Source: RGIG5612 sp017511185 | GTDB lineage: Bacteria > Bacillota > Clostridia > Lachnospirales > Lachnospiraceae | Direction of reading: 5' to 3' | Length of the DNA stretch: 22,932 nucleotides | NCBI GenBank assembly: GCA_017511185.1 | Contig: JAFWLF010000095.1 | Coordinates: 1 to 22,932, forward strand | Part shown: in pieces, positions 9,495-16,684 of the stretch | Position numbering within the stretch: the stretch's first letter is position 1 | How the letters are laid out: every line of letters begins with the position of its first letter | Position numbers and translations under genes: made by a program | Notes under the pieces: model-generated | The model's database searches: none | What the model was told of the DNA's origin: nothing | Seen by the model: only the letters and a program-made list of their open reading frames with translations

Positions 9495-9776
9495 ATGGAG
9501 ATCACTGATGTGAGAGTCAGAATGGTCGCTAAGGAAGGCAAAATGAAAGCCGTTGTGTCCATTACGATGGATTCCGTATTTGTCGTTCATGACATCAAAG
9601 TCATCGAAGGTGAAAGAGGTTTATTCATTGCCATGCCTAGCAGAAAAACTCAAGACGGAGAGTATCGCGACATTGCTCATCCTATCGACTCAGAAACACG
9701 CGAACGCATCCAGCGTATCATCCTAGAGAGATACGAAGAAGAAGCTGCTAAGGAACCAGAAAGCGCAGAATTCTAA
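9495..9776 (+). CDS. spoVG: SpoVG family regulator
   Basis: Small nucleic-acid-binding regulator of 93 residues, linked in other Bacillota to sporulation septum formation, capsule and virulence control. The opening MEITDVRVRMV, the core AVVSITMDSVFVVHDIKVIEG and the block GLFIAMPSRKTQDGEYRDIAHPI are family hallmarks. I place the start at the ATG at 9495, because this is the family's normal N-terminus and AAAGG sits 9 bases before it; an in-frame TTG at 9456 would add 13 atypical residues. It has its own promoter and a terminator behind it, so it is likely monocistronic. It faces away from the pth operon. Confidence 0.95.
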   Translation: MEITDVRVRMVAKEGKMKAVVSITMDSVFVVHDIKVIEGERGLFIAMPSRKTQDGEYRDIAHPIDSETRERIQRIILERYEEEAAKEPESAEF

Positions 9777-9804
9777 GTACTCAAAGAAAACCAAAGTTAA
9801 ATGT

Positions 9805-9828
9805 GCGGCACTTGTTGCCGCCATTTTT
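9805..9828 (+). terminator. Rho-independent terminator after spoVG
   Basis: GCGGCA (9805-9810) and TGCCGC (9816-9821) form a 6-pair GC-rich stem with loop CTTGT, followed by CCATTTTT. It lies 28 bases after the spoVG stop and directly before the murC promoter. Confidence 0.75.
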
Positions 9829-9829
9829 C

Positions 9830-9858
9830 TTGTAAAAGCATTTTTGCAATGCTATAAT
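9830..9858 (+). promoter_or_regulatory. murC promoter placed directly against the start codon
   Basis: TTGTAA (9830-9835), 17 bases, TATAAT (9853-9858) with TGC before it (extended -10). The murC ATG is at 9867, 8 bases after the -10 box, so a transcript starting at the usual 6-8 bases downstream would have a leader of about 0-3 bases. No Shine-Dalgarno is present before the ATG. Confidence 0.75.
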
Positions 9859-9866
9859 TTTTTATT

Positions 9867-11246
9867 ATGAAAGAAAACAATTTAAACGGAAAAAAACATA
9901 TTCATTTTATCGGCATTGGCGGCATCAGTATGAGTGCTCTCGCCAATGTTTCTTTAACCAAAGGTCTGACCGTTTCCGGATCTGATTCCAAAGAAAGCGA
10001 ACTGGTCCAGGAACTGCGGGCAGAAGGCGCAGCCATACAGATTGGGCAGCGTGCAGAAAACATCACGGATGATATTGATCTGGTTGTCTACACTGCAGCA
10101 ATCTCCGATACCAACCCGGAACTTGCCCAGGCAAGGGCAAAGGGTATAGAAACCATGGTCCGGGCAGATTATCTGGGGCTGCTGATGAAAGAGTACGAAA
10201 CAGTCATCTGCGTATCGGGCACCCATGGAAAGACCACAACGACTTCCCTTCTCTCACAGATCCTGCTGGATGAGGACACAGACCCGACCATCATGGTAGG
10301 AGGTATGCTTCCTTCTATCGGAGGCAATGCACGGATCGGCCATTCCGGCAAACTGATCACAGAAGCATGCGAATATACCAACAGCTTCCTTTCCTTCTTC
10401 CCGACGATGGAAGTGATCCTGAACGTACAGGCAGATCATCTGGACTTCTTTAAAGATCTGGATGACATCCGCCATAGTTTCCGGGAATACACCCGTCTTT
10501 TACCAGATACAGGAACTCTGATCATCAATGGAGAGATCGATGATCTTTCTTATTTCACAGAGGGACTTGGATGTAAGATTTATACATTTGGCTTGGAAGA
10601 GGATTGTGACTTTACTGCAAAAAACATCACCTGTGATTCATTTGCCTGTGATTCTTTTGATGTCTGGCATAACGAAATGCTCTTAGGTCATGTAAGTTTA
10701 AAGATCCCGGGAAGACACAACGTCTATAACGCATTAGCTGCAGTTGCTTCTGCATTTGCATTAGGGCTCTCTATTGAACATGCCTGCGCTTCCATCTCTT
10801 CCTTCCGGGGTGTTGACCGGCGTTTTGAGATCAAAGGTAAATTTGATGATGTCACAGTAATCGATGACTATGCACATCATCCGGATGAGATCCGGGCGAC
10901 TCTGACTGCGGCAAAAGATTTTCCGCACGAGAAACTGTGGGTCATTTTCCAGCCGCATACCTATTCCCGTACAAAAGCTTTTCTGGATGAATTTGCAGAT
11001 GCTCTTTCCCTGGCAGATGCCGTTGTCCTGACAGACATTTACGCTGCAAGAGAGATCAATACTTTTGGTGTTTCTTCCAAAGATATTCAGGAACGGATCC
11101 AGGCAAAAGAGAAAGATTGTTATTATTTTGACACATTCGGAGAATCCGAAAAATTTTTAAAAGAAAATTGTAAACACGGAGATGTGTTAATAACTATGGG
11201 AGCGGGAGACGTCTATCTTGTAGGCGAAAACCTGCTTGCCCGGTAG
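9867..11246 (+). CDS. murC: UDP-N-acetylmuramate--L-alanine ligase
   Basis: Cytoplasmic ligase that adds L-alanine to UDP-MurNAc, the first amino acid of the peptidoglycan stem. It has 459 residues, normal for the family. The N-terminal Rossmann loop HFIGIGGISMSALA (13-26) binds the UDP-sugar. The ATP loop is GTHGKTTTTS (118-127), followed by EACEYTNSFL and the C-terminal DDYAHHPDEI. The start is fixed by the sequence: no ATG, GTG or TTG in frame lies between 9867 and the nucleotide loop. Upstream there is no ribosome site but a -10 box, so the mRNA is probably leaderless. The TAG stop directly abuts the first DnaA-box-like 9-mer. Confidence 0.98.
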   Translation: MKENNLNGKKHIHFIGIGGISMSALANVSLTKGLTVSGSDSKESELVQELRAEGAAIQIGQRAENITDDIDLVVYTAAISDTNPELAQARAKGIETMVRADYLGLLMKEYETVICVSGTHGKTTTTSLLSQILLDEDTDPTIMVGGMLPSIGGNARIGHSGKLITEACEYTNSFLSFFPTMEVILNVQADHLDFFKDLDDIRHSFREYTRLLPDTGTLIINGEIDDLSYFTEGLGCKIYTFGLEEDCDFTAKNITCDSFACDSFDVWHNEMLLGHVSLKIPGRHNVYNALAAVASAFALGLSIEHACASISSFRGVDRRFEIKGKFDDVTVIDDYAHHPDEIRATLTAAKDFPHEKLWVIFQPHTYSRTKAFLDEFADALSLADAVVLTDIYAAREINTFGVSSKDIQERIQAKEKDCYYFDTFGESEKFLKENCKHGDVLITMGAGDVYLVGENLLAR

Positions 11247-11264
11247 TTATCCACATTGTCCACA
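11247..11264 (+). promoter_or_regulatory. Two tandem DnaA-box-like 9-mers
   Basis: TTATCCACA (11247-11255) is immediately followed by TTGTCCACA (11256-11264), same strand, no spacer, starting at the base after the murC stop. TTATCCACA is the canonical DnaA box; the second copy differs at one position. See the companion array at 11385-11411. Confidence 0.65.
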
Positions 11265-11337
11265 AAATTTCGGAGTCCTCCTCCGGAGGCAGTCATGTAT
11301 AAATTTTGTACAGCAAAACCCTTGACATGCTGTTTTC

Positions 11338-11364
11338 AAGCCACTCTTTCGGAGTGGCTTTTTT
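11338..11364 (+). terminator. Rho-independent terminator after murC
   Basis: AAGCCACTC (11338-11346) pairs with GAGTGGCTT (11352-11360), a perfect 9-pair stem with loop TTTCG, followed by TTTT. It lies between the two DnaA-box groups and isolates murC from the downstream replication operon. Confidence 0.9.
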
Positions 11365-11384
11365 CATTTTCAGACCCCTTTTTT

Positions 11385-11411
11385 TTGTCCACATTATCCA
11401 CATTATCCACA
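11385..11411 (+). promoter_or_regulatory. Three contiguous DnaA-box-like 9-mers
   Basis: TTGTCCACA (11385-11393), TTATCCACA (11394-11402) and TTATCCACA (11403-11411) run head to tail with no gap. They end 37 bases before the -35 box of the promoter driving the DnaD/DnaI-like genes, so DnaA bound here could act on that promoter. The rest of the 336-base gap 11247-11582 holds the murC terminator, this promoter and a leader stem; no small gene is visible. Confidence 0.7.
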
Positions 11412-11448
11412 TTATAAGCTCCAATGGCTTTCGGGTTTTCGGGCCTAT

Positions 11449-11476
11449 TTGCAAATCAAAATGAGTGTGCTATAGT
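11449..11476 (+). promoter_or_regulatory. Promoter of the DnaD-DnaI-like-prs operon
   Basis: TTGCAA (11449-11454), 16 bases, TATAGT (11471-11476) with TGC before it (extended -10). Transcription would begin near 11483, giving a leader of about 100 bases before the DnaD-family gene. It lies just downstream of the DnaA-box array. Confidence 0.6.
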
Positions 11477-11483
11477 CCACTTA

Positions 11484-11555
11484 CATCCAAAAAGAATCGT
11501 GCGGTAATACGTGTTGTAGAACGCTGTAGAAAACCGTTTCATCTCTATTTGGATG
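11484..11555 (+). other. Leader stem in the 5' UTR of the replication operon
   Basis: CATCCAAA (11484-11491) is perfectly complementary to TTTGGATG (11548-11555). The first arm begins at the predicted transcript start and the second ends 11 bases before the AGGAG ribosome site. The enclosed 56 bases include a direct repeat, GTTGTAGAA and GCTGTAGAA. It may protect the mRNA or influence translation; no known riboswitch is recognised. Confidence 0.35.
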
Positions 11556-11582
11556 GAGAGGTTTACAGGAGTTTTATGTTCC

Positions 11583-12701
11583 ATGAGCAATTTTAAGTTA
11601 CAACAGGAAGGGTTTACGAGTACCACCAGCGTGCCTAACAGCTTTATTGAAAAATATATGCCAAAGGCTGCCGGGGAATTCGTAAAGATCTATATTTACC
11701 TTCTGAAATGTCTGGAAGAAAACCAGTCCGAACTGTCCTTATCCAGGATCGCTGACAGTCTGGAAGATTCCGAGAAAGACATTGTCCGCGCCCTCAGATA
11801 CTGGGAGCGTAAAGGACTTCTTAAACTTGTTTTTGAAGATAAGACCCTGGTTTCTCTTCAGCTGATCTCAGCAAATGAGATCCCGGGCGAAAGCGGGAAC
11901 GCACCGCGTTCCAATGAGGAGTCTTCCTCTCCTGTTCAGGTCCAGGTCCAGACGAAGGATTCACAGACTTCGCCTAACCGGAAAGAACTGGAGAAGAAGC
12001 AGTATTCTCCATCGGAGATCGAACAGTTCTCCGGAAAGGAAGATATATCCCAGCTCATATATATCATTCAGAAATATATGGGACGCGCTCTTACCGGCAC
12101 AGATCTCAATACGGTATTCTTTTTCTACGATACGCTGGGTATGCCGGCAGACGTGATCGAATACTTATTTGAGTATTGTGTATCAAACGGTCATAAGAAC
12201 ATGCGGTATATCGAGAAAACTGCCATTGGCTGGGCAGAACAAGGAATCACTTCCCTTTCTGCCGCTAAGGCCCTCAACACCATATACTCCAGCAGCTGTT
12301 ACCCAGTCCTGAAAGCTTTTGGTCTTACCGGAAGGCAGCCGTCCAAAGGTGAAGCGGACTATGTTGCAAAGTGGTCACTGTCCTACGGTTACTCCATGGA
12401 AATCATTCTTGAGGCATGTAATCGGACCATGAAAGCAATTCATCAGCCGAGCTTCGAGTATGCGGATTCCATCCTGAACAGGTGGAAAGCAGGCAATGTA
12501 TCGACAATGGAAGATATCAAAGCTTTGGATGCCAAAAGGGAAGATTCCCTCGCCCGTGCTGAGAAGATAGCCTCTAAGAAGTCGTCTGTCGGATCGGGAA
12601 ATAAACCGGCTGCCTCCGGCACCTCTTCGAACAAGTTTAATCACTTTGATCAGCGTACCTACGATTATTCCACGCTGGAGGAGAAACTTTTTAACTCATG
12701 A
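11583..12701 (+). CDS. DnaD-domain replication initiation protein
   Basis: Protein of 372 residues of the DnaD/DnaB family, which helps load the replicative helicase at origins and restart sites. Residues about 10-95 look like a winged-helix module (KIYIYLLKCLEEN, then SLSRIADSLEDSEKDIVRALRYWERKGLL). A polar, low-complexity linker follows (about 100-135). The rest has the helical DnaD/DnaB C-terminal domain, ending in the family's YxxxIxxxW motif YADSILNRW (293-301). I chose the ATG at 11583, 11 bases after AGGAG; an in-frame ATG at 11553 has no ribosome site and lies in the leader stem. The stop overlaps the next start in an ATGA. Partnership with the downstream loader is inferred from this coupling. 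Confidence 0.9.
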   Translation: MSNFKLQQEGFTSTTSVPNSFIEKYMPKAAGEFVKIYIYLLKCLEENQSELSLSRIADSLEDSEKDIVRALRYWERKGLLKLVFEDKTLVSLQLISANEIPGESGNAPRSNEESSSPVQVQVQTKDSQTSPNRKELEKKQYSPSEIEQFSGKEDISQLIYIIQKYMGRALTGTDLNTVFFFYDTLGMPADVIEYLFEYCVSNGHKNMRYIEKTAIGWAEQGITSLSAAKALNTIYSSSCYPVLKAFGLTGRQPSKGEADYVAKWSLSYGYSMEIILEACNRTMKAIHQPSFEYADSILNRWKAGNVSTMEDIKALDAKREDSLARAEKIASKKSSVGSGNKPAASGTSSNKFNHFDQRTYDYSTLEEKLFNS

Positions 12702-13687
12702 TTTCCCGCTCAGCTTTTGAAACGATCCTAAAAGAATACGATGAAAAACAGCTGAATGCGGCAAGAATGCAGCAGCAGAAACGTGCATGGATCGAAAAAA
12801 AAGTCCCAAGGCTAAAAGAGATTGAAAACCGGATCGCTGCTCTTTCCGTTAATAAAGCGATTGCCCGCATTGCAGGAGACTCTTCCATTGACGCGTCAGA
12901 AGAGATCCGTTCTTTAAAAGAAGAAAAAAAGTCGGCACTCGCTGCAGCAGGTTTTTCCCTTGCAGATCTGGAAGCTGTCTATGAATGCGACAAATGCCAT
13001 GATACCGGCTATGTCGGATCAGAAATGTGCAGCTGCCTGAAAAGACGCATAACGGAAGTTCTTTACGATCAGTCAAACATTAAAGCAATCCTCCGCGAAG
13101 AGAATTTCGATACTTTTTCTTTCCGGTATTATCCGGAAGGCCAGGCATTAGATGTAGCGAAGCAGGCAGTTTCGACTGCACGCCGTTTCATTAACGGCTT
13201 CTCTTCTTCAGATGAAAATCTGTTTATTACGGGAGGGACCGGCGTCGGAAAAACCTTTCTGACAAATTGTATTGCAAAAGATCTGATCGATCGTGGATTT
13301 TTCGTAGTGTACTTATCAGCCATCAGGCTGTTTGATATACTGTCGGATGCCGCCTTCGGTTCCAGAAAGAACGGAGCCGGAGCGGCGTCTGCCGAACTGA
13401 TGAAAAAATACATTTTTGATTGTGATCTTCTGGTTATTGACGATTTGGGCACAGAGATGGTAAACTCTTTTATTAGCACACAGCTTTTTGAGTGTATTAA
13501 TGAGAGACTGCTGGCCAAAAAACACACCATCATCTCTACAAATCTCTCATTAAAGCAGGTACAGGACAATTATTCGGAACGCGTTTTTTCCAGAATAGTT
13601 AACAAGTATACCTTGATCCGGCTGCTTGGAGACGATATCAGAATGAAGAAAAAATTGGAGGACTGGGATGCTGCGCGAAGAGATTGA
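12698..13687 (+). CDS. DnaI/DnaC-type helicase loader ATPase
   Basis: AAA+ ATPase of 329 residues that would deliver the replicative helicase to DNA. The N-terminal ~95 residues are helical and charged. A four-cysteine cluster (C97, C100, C111, C113) follows, in the ECDKCHDTGYV context typical of DnaI-like loaders. Walker A is GGTGVGKT (179-186), Walker B LLVIDD (244-249), and SERVFSRIVN is a likely arginine-finger region. IstB transposition helpers share this fold, but the upstream DnaD-family partner, the cysteine cluster and the absence of a transposase favour a chromosomal helicase loader. It is coupled to the DnaD-family gene by a 4-base overlap and its 3' end overlaps prs by 20 bases. 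Confidence 0.92.
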   Translation: MISRSAFETILKEYDEKQLNAARMQQQKRAWIEKKVPRLKEIENRIAALSVNKAIARIAGDSSIDASEEIRSLKEEKKSALAAAGFSLADLEAVYECDKCHDTGYVGSEMCSCLKRRITEVLYDQSNIKAILREENFDTFSFRYYPEGQALDVAKQAVSTARRFINGFSSSDENLFITGGTGVGKTFLTNCIAKDLIDRGFFVVYLSAIRLFDILSDAAFGSRKNGAGAASAELMKKYIFDCDLLVIDDLGTEMVNSFISTQLFECINERLLAKKHTIISTNLSLKQVQDNYSERVFSRIVNKYTLIRLLGDDIRMKKKLEDWDAARRD

Positions 13688-14873
13688 ATTTGAATCGATA
13701 CCTGTTGGACCACTTGGTATTATTCCCCTGAAAAGTTGTGTTGAAATGGGGAACAAAATAGATTATTATATTACTACTTGGAGGAAGAATCGTGAGAGTG
13801 AATTAAAAGGCACGATTGCTTTTTCGGGATACGAAAAAGATACCTTCCTCGTGGGAGCTGATACTCCCCGGTTCGGATCCGGTGAATCCAAAGGACTGAT
13901 CAAGGAGACCATCCGTGGAAAAGATATTTTCCTTTTAGTGGATGTATGCAACAACAGCCTGGAATATAAAATGGCAGGTATACCAAACCGCATGTCTCCG
14001 GATGATCACTTTCAGGATCTGAAACGTATTATTGCCGCCATAGGCGGAAAGGCCAGACGTATCACCGTCATTATGCCTTTCCTTTATGAGAGCAGACAGC
14101 ACAAGAGAACCGGTCGTGAATCACTTGATTGCGCACTGGGACTCCGCGAGCTTTATGATATGGGTGTCGATAATCTGATCACTTTCGACGCTCACGACCC
14201 ACGGGTCATCAATGCTGCACCTTTAAATGGTTTTGAGAATATCAAACCTTCCTATCAGTTTTTGAAGAACCTTTGCAAGTATGAAAAGGATCTCAAATTT
14301 GACAAGGATCATCTGGTCATGATCAGTCCGGATGAAGGCGCCATTGACCGCAGTGTCTACTTTGCCAGTGTCCTAGGCATTGATATGGGCATGTTCTATA
14401 AGAGACGTGACTATTCGCAAGTAGTAGACGGTGTAAACCCGATTGTTGCCCATGAATATCTGGGTACAGACCTGGCCGGAAAAGATGTAATCGTTGTAGA
14501 CGATATGATCTCCTCCGGTGGCAGCATGATCGATACGGCCAAAGATCTGAAAGATCGCGGCGCAAATCGCGTATTTATCTTTGCTACCTTTGGTTTGTTC
14601 ACGAATGGCATGAGCAAATTTGATGAAGCTTACGAGAAAGGGTTATTTACCCGCGTCCTGACGACCAACTTGACCTACCAGAATCCGGAACTCTTAAGCC
14701 GAGAGTATTATACGAGCGTAGATATGTCCAAGTACATTTCCTACATCATTGATACCCTCAATCATGACGCTTCCATCAGCGATTTGCTGGATCCGTCATC
14801 CAAGATTAAGAGCTTGGTAGAACGCTATGAAGCCGGTCAGCTTTCAGCCGACGACATAGACAAGATGGAATAA
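13668..14873 (+). CDS. prs: Ribose-phosphate pyrophosphokinase (PRPP synthetase), long form
   Basis: Makes PRPP from ribose 5-phosphate and ATP for nucleotide, His and Trp synthesis. At 401 residues it is longer than the classical ~315-residue enzyme; long forms of about 390-400 residues are what I recall for clostridial relatives. FDAHDPRVINAAP resembles the ribose-phosphate/ATP region and VVDDMISSGGSMIDTA (about 276-291) is the PRPP-binding motif. The ATG lies 6 bases after a strong GGAGG, all inside the end of the helicase-loader gene. Grouping with replication-loading genes would tie precursor supply to initiation, but this is inference. Confidence 0.95.
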   Translation: MLREEIEFESIPVGPLGIIPLKSCVEMGNKIDYYITTWRKNRESELKGTIAFSGYEKDTFLVGADTPRFGSGESKGLIKETIRGKDIFLLVDVCNNSLEYKMAGIPNRMSPDDHFQDLKRIIAAIGGKARRITVIMPFLYESRQHKRTGRESLDCALGLRELYDMGVDNLITFDAHDPRVINAAPLNGFENIKPSYQFLKNLCKYEKDLKFDKDHLVMISPDEGAIDRSVYFASVLGIDMGMFYKRRDYSQVVDGVNPIVAHEYLGTDLAGKDVIVVDDMISSGGSMIDTAKDLKDRGANRVFIFATFGLFTNGMSKFDEAYEKGLFTRVLTTNLTYQNPELLSREYYTSVDMSKYISYIIDTLNHDASISDLLDPSSKIKSLVERYEAGQLSADDIDKME

Positions 14874-14881
14874 GGAACTGT

Positions 14882-15110
14882 CTGTTATAGAAACTGCAGG
14901 AATCTGTTTTCGGGTTCTATGCTGATCAGAGATTTTCGGATCATCGTCCGTCTCTCTGGAGTACTAGAGAAAAGAGAGGTACTTCAGTTTTAAACAAGGG
15001 ATCTGCTCTTTTTCGAACCACTACTGTTCGGGGAGGAACATGAGAACTTCATTTGATATAGCGTAAAGCTATACAGGCCTAAAGAAAGAGCAAGCAGGAT
15101 TTATCCTCGA
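14882..15110 (+). ncRNA. Candidate structured RNA (or structured prs 3' UTR)
   Basis: The 286 bases between prs and the convergent ABC ATPase hold no gene but many complementary segments. Local hairpins are CAGAGA/TCTCTG with inner CGGA/TCCG (14927-14958), CGAAC/GTTCG (15014-15030) and TATAGC/GCTATA (15057-15073). Long-range helices are CTGTTATAG (14882-14890) with CTATACAG (15069-15076), and GTTCTATG (14914-14921) with CATGAGAAC (15039-15047), each 8 pairs with one bulge, and GCTCTTT (15005-15011) with AAAGAGC (15085-15091). Some are mutually exclusive. The nested long-range pairs around internal bubbles recall 6S RNA, but I cannot match a known consensus and see no clear promoter of its own. 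Confidence 0.3.
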
Positions 15111-15125
15111 CTTGCTTTTTCTTTT
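15089..15125 (+). terminator. Terminator of the prs operon, probably bidirectional
   Basis: AGCAAG (15089-15094) pairs with CTTGCT (15111-15116), and inside it AGGAT (15096-15100) pairs with ATCCT (15103-15107). TTTTTCTTTT follows on the plus strand. Read leftward the same stem is followed by CTTTCTTTA, so it may also end the ABC importer transcript. Confidence 0.8.
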
Positions 15126-15159
15126 GCTTTTTTTATTAATTTATTATTTGATGTCACGA

Positions 15160-15912
15160 TCAGATTTCCAGAACTTTGCTTAGGAAATCCTGGGTACGCG
15201 GGTTCTGCGGATTTCGCAGCACTTCTTCCGGTGTTCCCTCTTCCATGATGATGCCGCTGTCCATGAACAGCACGCGGTCTGCCACTTCCATTGCAAATCC
15301 CATCTCGTGTGTGACAACGACCATGGTCATTCCATCGGCTGCCAGCTGCTTCATGACCTGAAGCACCTCGCCGATCATTTCCGGATCAAGTGCGGACGTA
15401 GGCTCATCAAACAGCATGATATCCGGTTTCATACAGAGCGCCCTGGCAATTGCCACACGCTGTTTCTGACCGCCGGAAAGATTCTCCGGAAGCTCATTTA
15501 CTTTCTCGGAAAGTCCTACTCTCGCCAACATCTCCAGTGCGGTTTTCTGTGCCTCTTCCTTTGTTGCCTTTTTCAGATCAACCGGAGCCAGCGTCAGATT
15601 CCGCAGCACATTCATATTTGCGAAAAGGTTAAAATGCTGGAAAACCATACCGACGTTTTCCCGCAGTTTATTGATATTGATCTTTTTATCGGCAATATTC
15701 ACACCGTCTACGATCACGTTGCCGGAGGTGATCTCCTCCAGACCATTCAGGCACCGCAAAAAGGTGGATTTTCCGCTGCCGGACGGACCGATCACAACGA
15801 CCACTTCCCCTTCATAGATATCGGTTGATACGCCTTTTAAGACCTCGTTGGTTTTAAAGCTCTTATGAAGATTATCCACATGGATCTTGATATTACGCCC
15901 TTCTTCTGCCAC
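15160..15912 (-). CDS. Polar amino acid ABC transporter, ATP-binding protein (GlnQ-like)
   Basis: ATPase subunit of a polar amino acid importer, 250 residues, at the inner face of the membrane. Walker A GPSGSGKST (42-50), Q-loop in VFQHFNLF, signature LSGGQKQR (145-152), Walker B IMLFDE (165-170) and the switch histidine in VVVTHEMGFA are all intact. The start is a GTG at 15912, 7 bases after a perfect AAAGGAGG; the start region overlaps the permease end by 20 bases. It is third in the order binding protein, permease, ATPase. The closest functional guess is glutamine or a related polar amino acid. Confidence 0.96.
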   Translation of the reverse strand: MAEEGRNIKIHVDNLHKSFKTNEVLKGVSTDIYEGEVVVVIGPSGSGKSTFLRCLNGLEEITSGNVIVDGVNIADKKININKLRENVGMVFQHFNLFANMNVLRNLTLAPVDLKKATKEEAQKTALEMLARVGLSEKVNELPENLSGGQKQRVAIARALCMKPDIMLFDEPTSALDPEMIGEVLQVMKQLAADGMTMVVVTHEMGFAMEVADRVLFMDSGIIMEEGTPEEVLRNPQNPRTQDFLSKVLEI

Positions 15913-16570
15913 GGTTCAGCCTCCTTTCCAGGATTTTTGCCACCTGCTGCAAAATAAGAATAATGATCAAATACATAAGTCCAATAATGAAATAGACTTC
16001 GAATGATTTAAACGTGATGGCAACAACATTTTTTGCTTTATTGACCAGCTCCGGGAATCCGATAACAGAAAGGATTGAAGTGTCTTTCAAGGTTATGATG
16101 AACTGGTTAACAATGCTTGGGATCATATTCCGGATAGCCTGTGGAAGCACGACACGGAACATGCCTCTCCAGTAAGGAAGTCCTAAACTTCTTGCGGCCT
16201 CCATCTGCCCAACATCAATCGACTGAATGCCGGCACGGATGATCTCTGCCATATAAGCACCGCAGTTCAGCGCCAGGCAGATAGTTCCGGCTGTCAGCGC
16301 AGAAAATACGACTGGCATATGCAGATAGTTCTTAAATGCATACGGAACACCGATATAGATGAAGAATGCCAAAACGATCATCGGAACGCCACGGATCACG
16401 TTAACATAGACCAGTGCAATAGCGTTGCAGACTTTGTTTTTTACAACGCTTAGAAGACCGAAAATAATGCCCAGGATACAGCCAAAAAGCAGACCAAACA
16501 ATGCTAAAAGCAGTGTCTGCCCCATTGCCCTAAGCAGGATCATTCCGTATTGGGAAATAATCTGAGCCAT
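15893..16570 (-). CDS. Polar amino acid ABC transporter, permease (GlnP/HisM-like)
   Basis: Integral membrane protein of 225 residues with about five hydrophobic segments. It has the ATPase-docking EAA loop EAARSLGLPYWRGMFRVVLP (124-143). A single permease gene implies a homodimeric channel. GGAAGG lies 8 bases before the ATG. The 3' end overlaps the ATPase gene; 114 bases with two stem-loops separate it from the binding protein upstream. Confidence 0.95.
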   Translation of the reverse strand: MAQIISQYGMILLRAMGQTLLLALFGLLFGCILGIIFGLLSVVKNKVCNAIALVYVNVIRGVPMIVLAFFIYIGVPYAFKNYLHMPVVFSALTAGTICLALNCGAYMAEIIRAGIQSIDVGQMEAARSLGLPYWRGMFRVVLPQAIRNMIPSIVNQFIITLKDTSILSVIGFPELVNKAKNVVAITFKSFEVYFIIGLMYLIIILILQQVAKILERRLNRGRRRA

Positions 16571-16593
16571 GAATATACCTTCCTAACTTCATC

Positions 16594-16627
16594 ATAAGGG
16601 CACCGGAGATATCTCCAATGCCCTTAT
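16594..16627 (-). other. Intercistronic stem-loop between binding protein and permease
   Basis: ATAAGGGCA (16594-16602) pairs with TGCCCTTAT (16619-16627), a perfect 9-pair stem that also encloses GGAGAT/ATCTCC (16605-16616). No U-run follows on the minus strand, so it is not a simple terminator. Such stems between a binding-protein gene and its permease commonly protect the upstream mRNA segment from 3' decay and raise the binding-protein yield. Confidence 0.6.
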
Positions 16628-16654
16628 TTGAGTATTTTCGTAAATCTTTTTTAG

Positions 16655-16672
16655 ACCGTCTGTAAAGACGGT
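16655..16672 (-). other. Second stem-loop just after the binding-protein gene
   Basis: ACCGTCT (16655-16661) pairs with AGACGGT (16666-16672), a perfect 7-pair stem with a 4-base loop, 13 bases after the binding-protein stop. On the minus strand it is followed by an A-rich stretch, not by U residues. Together with the stem at 16594-16627 it probably stabilises or partly attenuates the operon mRNA. Confidence 0.5.
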
Positions 16673-16684
16673 TACAGTCAAATA

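Noticed and set aside
11247..11420. Chromosomal origin of replication at the DnaA-box cluster
   Set aside because: There is no dnaA, dnaN or rpmH nearby, no clear AT-rich unwinding region or DnaA-trio run beside the boxes, and a terminator and a promoter occupy the gap. A regulatory or titration site is more likely.
12698..13687. IstB-like transposition helper of an insertion sequence
   Set aside because: No transposase or terminal repeats flank it; it is translationally coupled to a DnaD-family gene and carries the loader-type cysteine cluster.
15872..15880. Another TTATCCACA
   Set aside because: It lies inside the importer ATPase gene, encoding part of its N-terminus, is single, and has no regulatory context.
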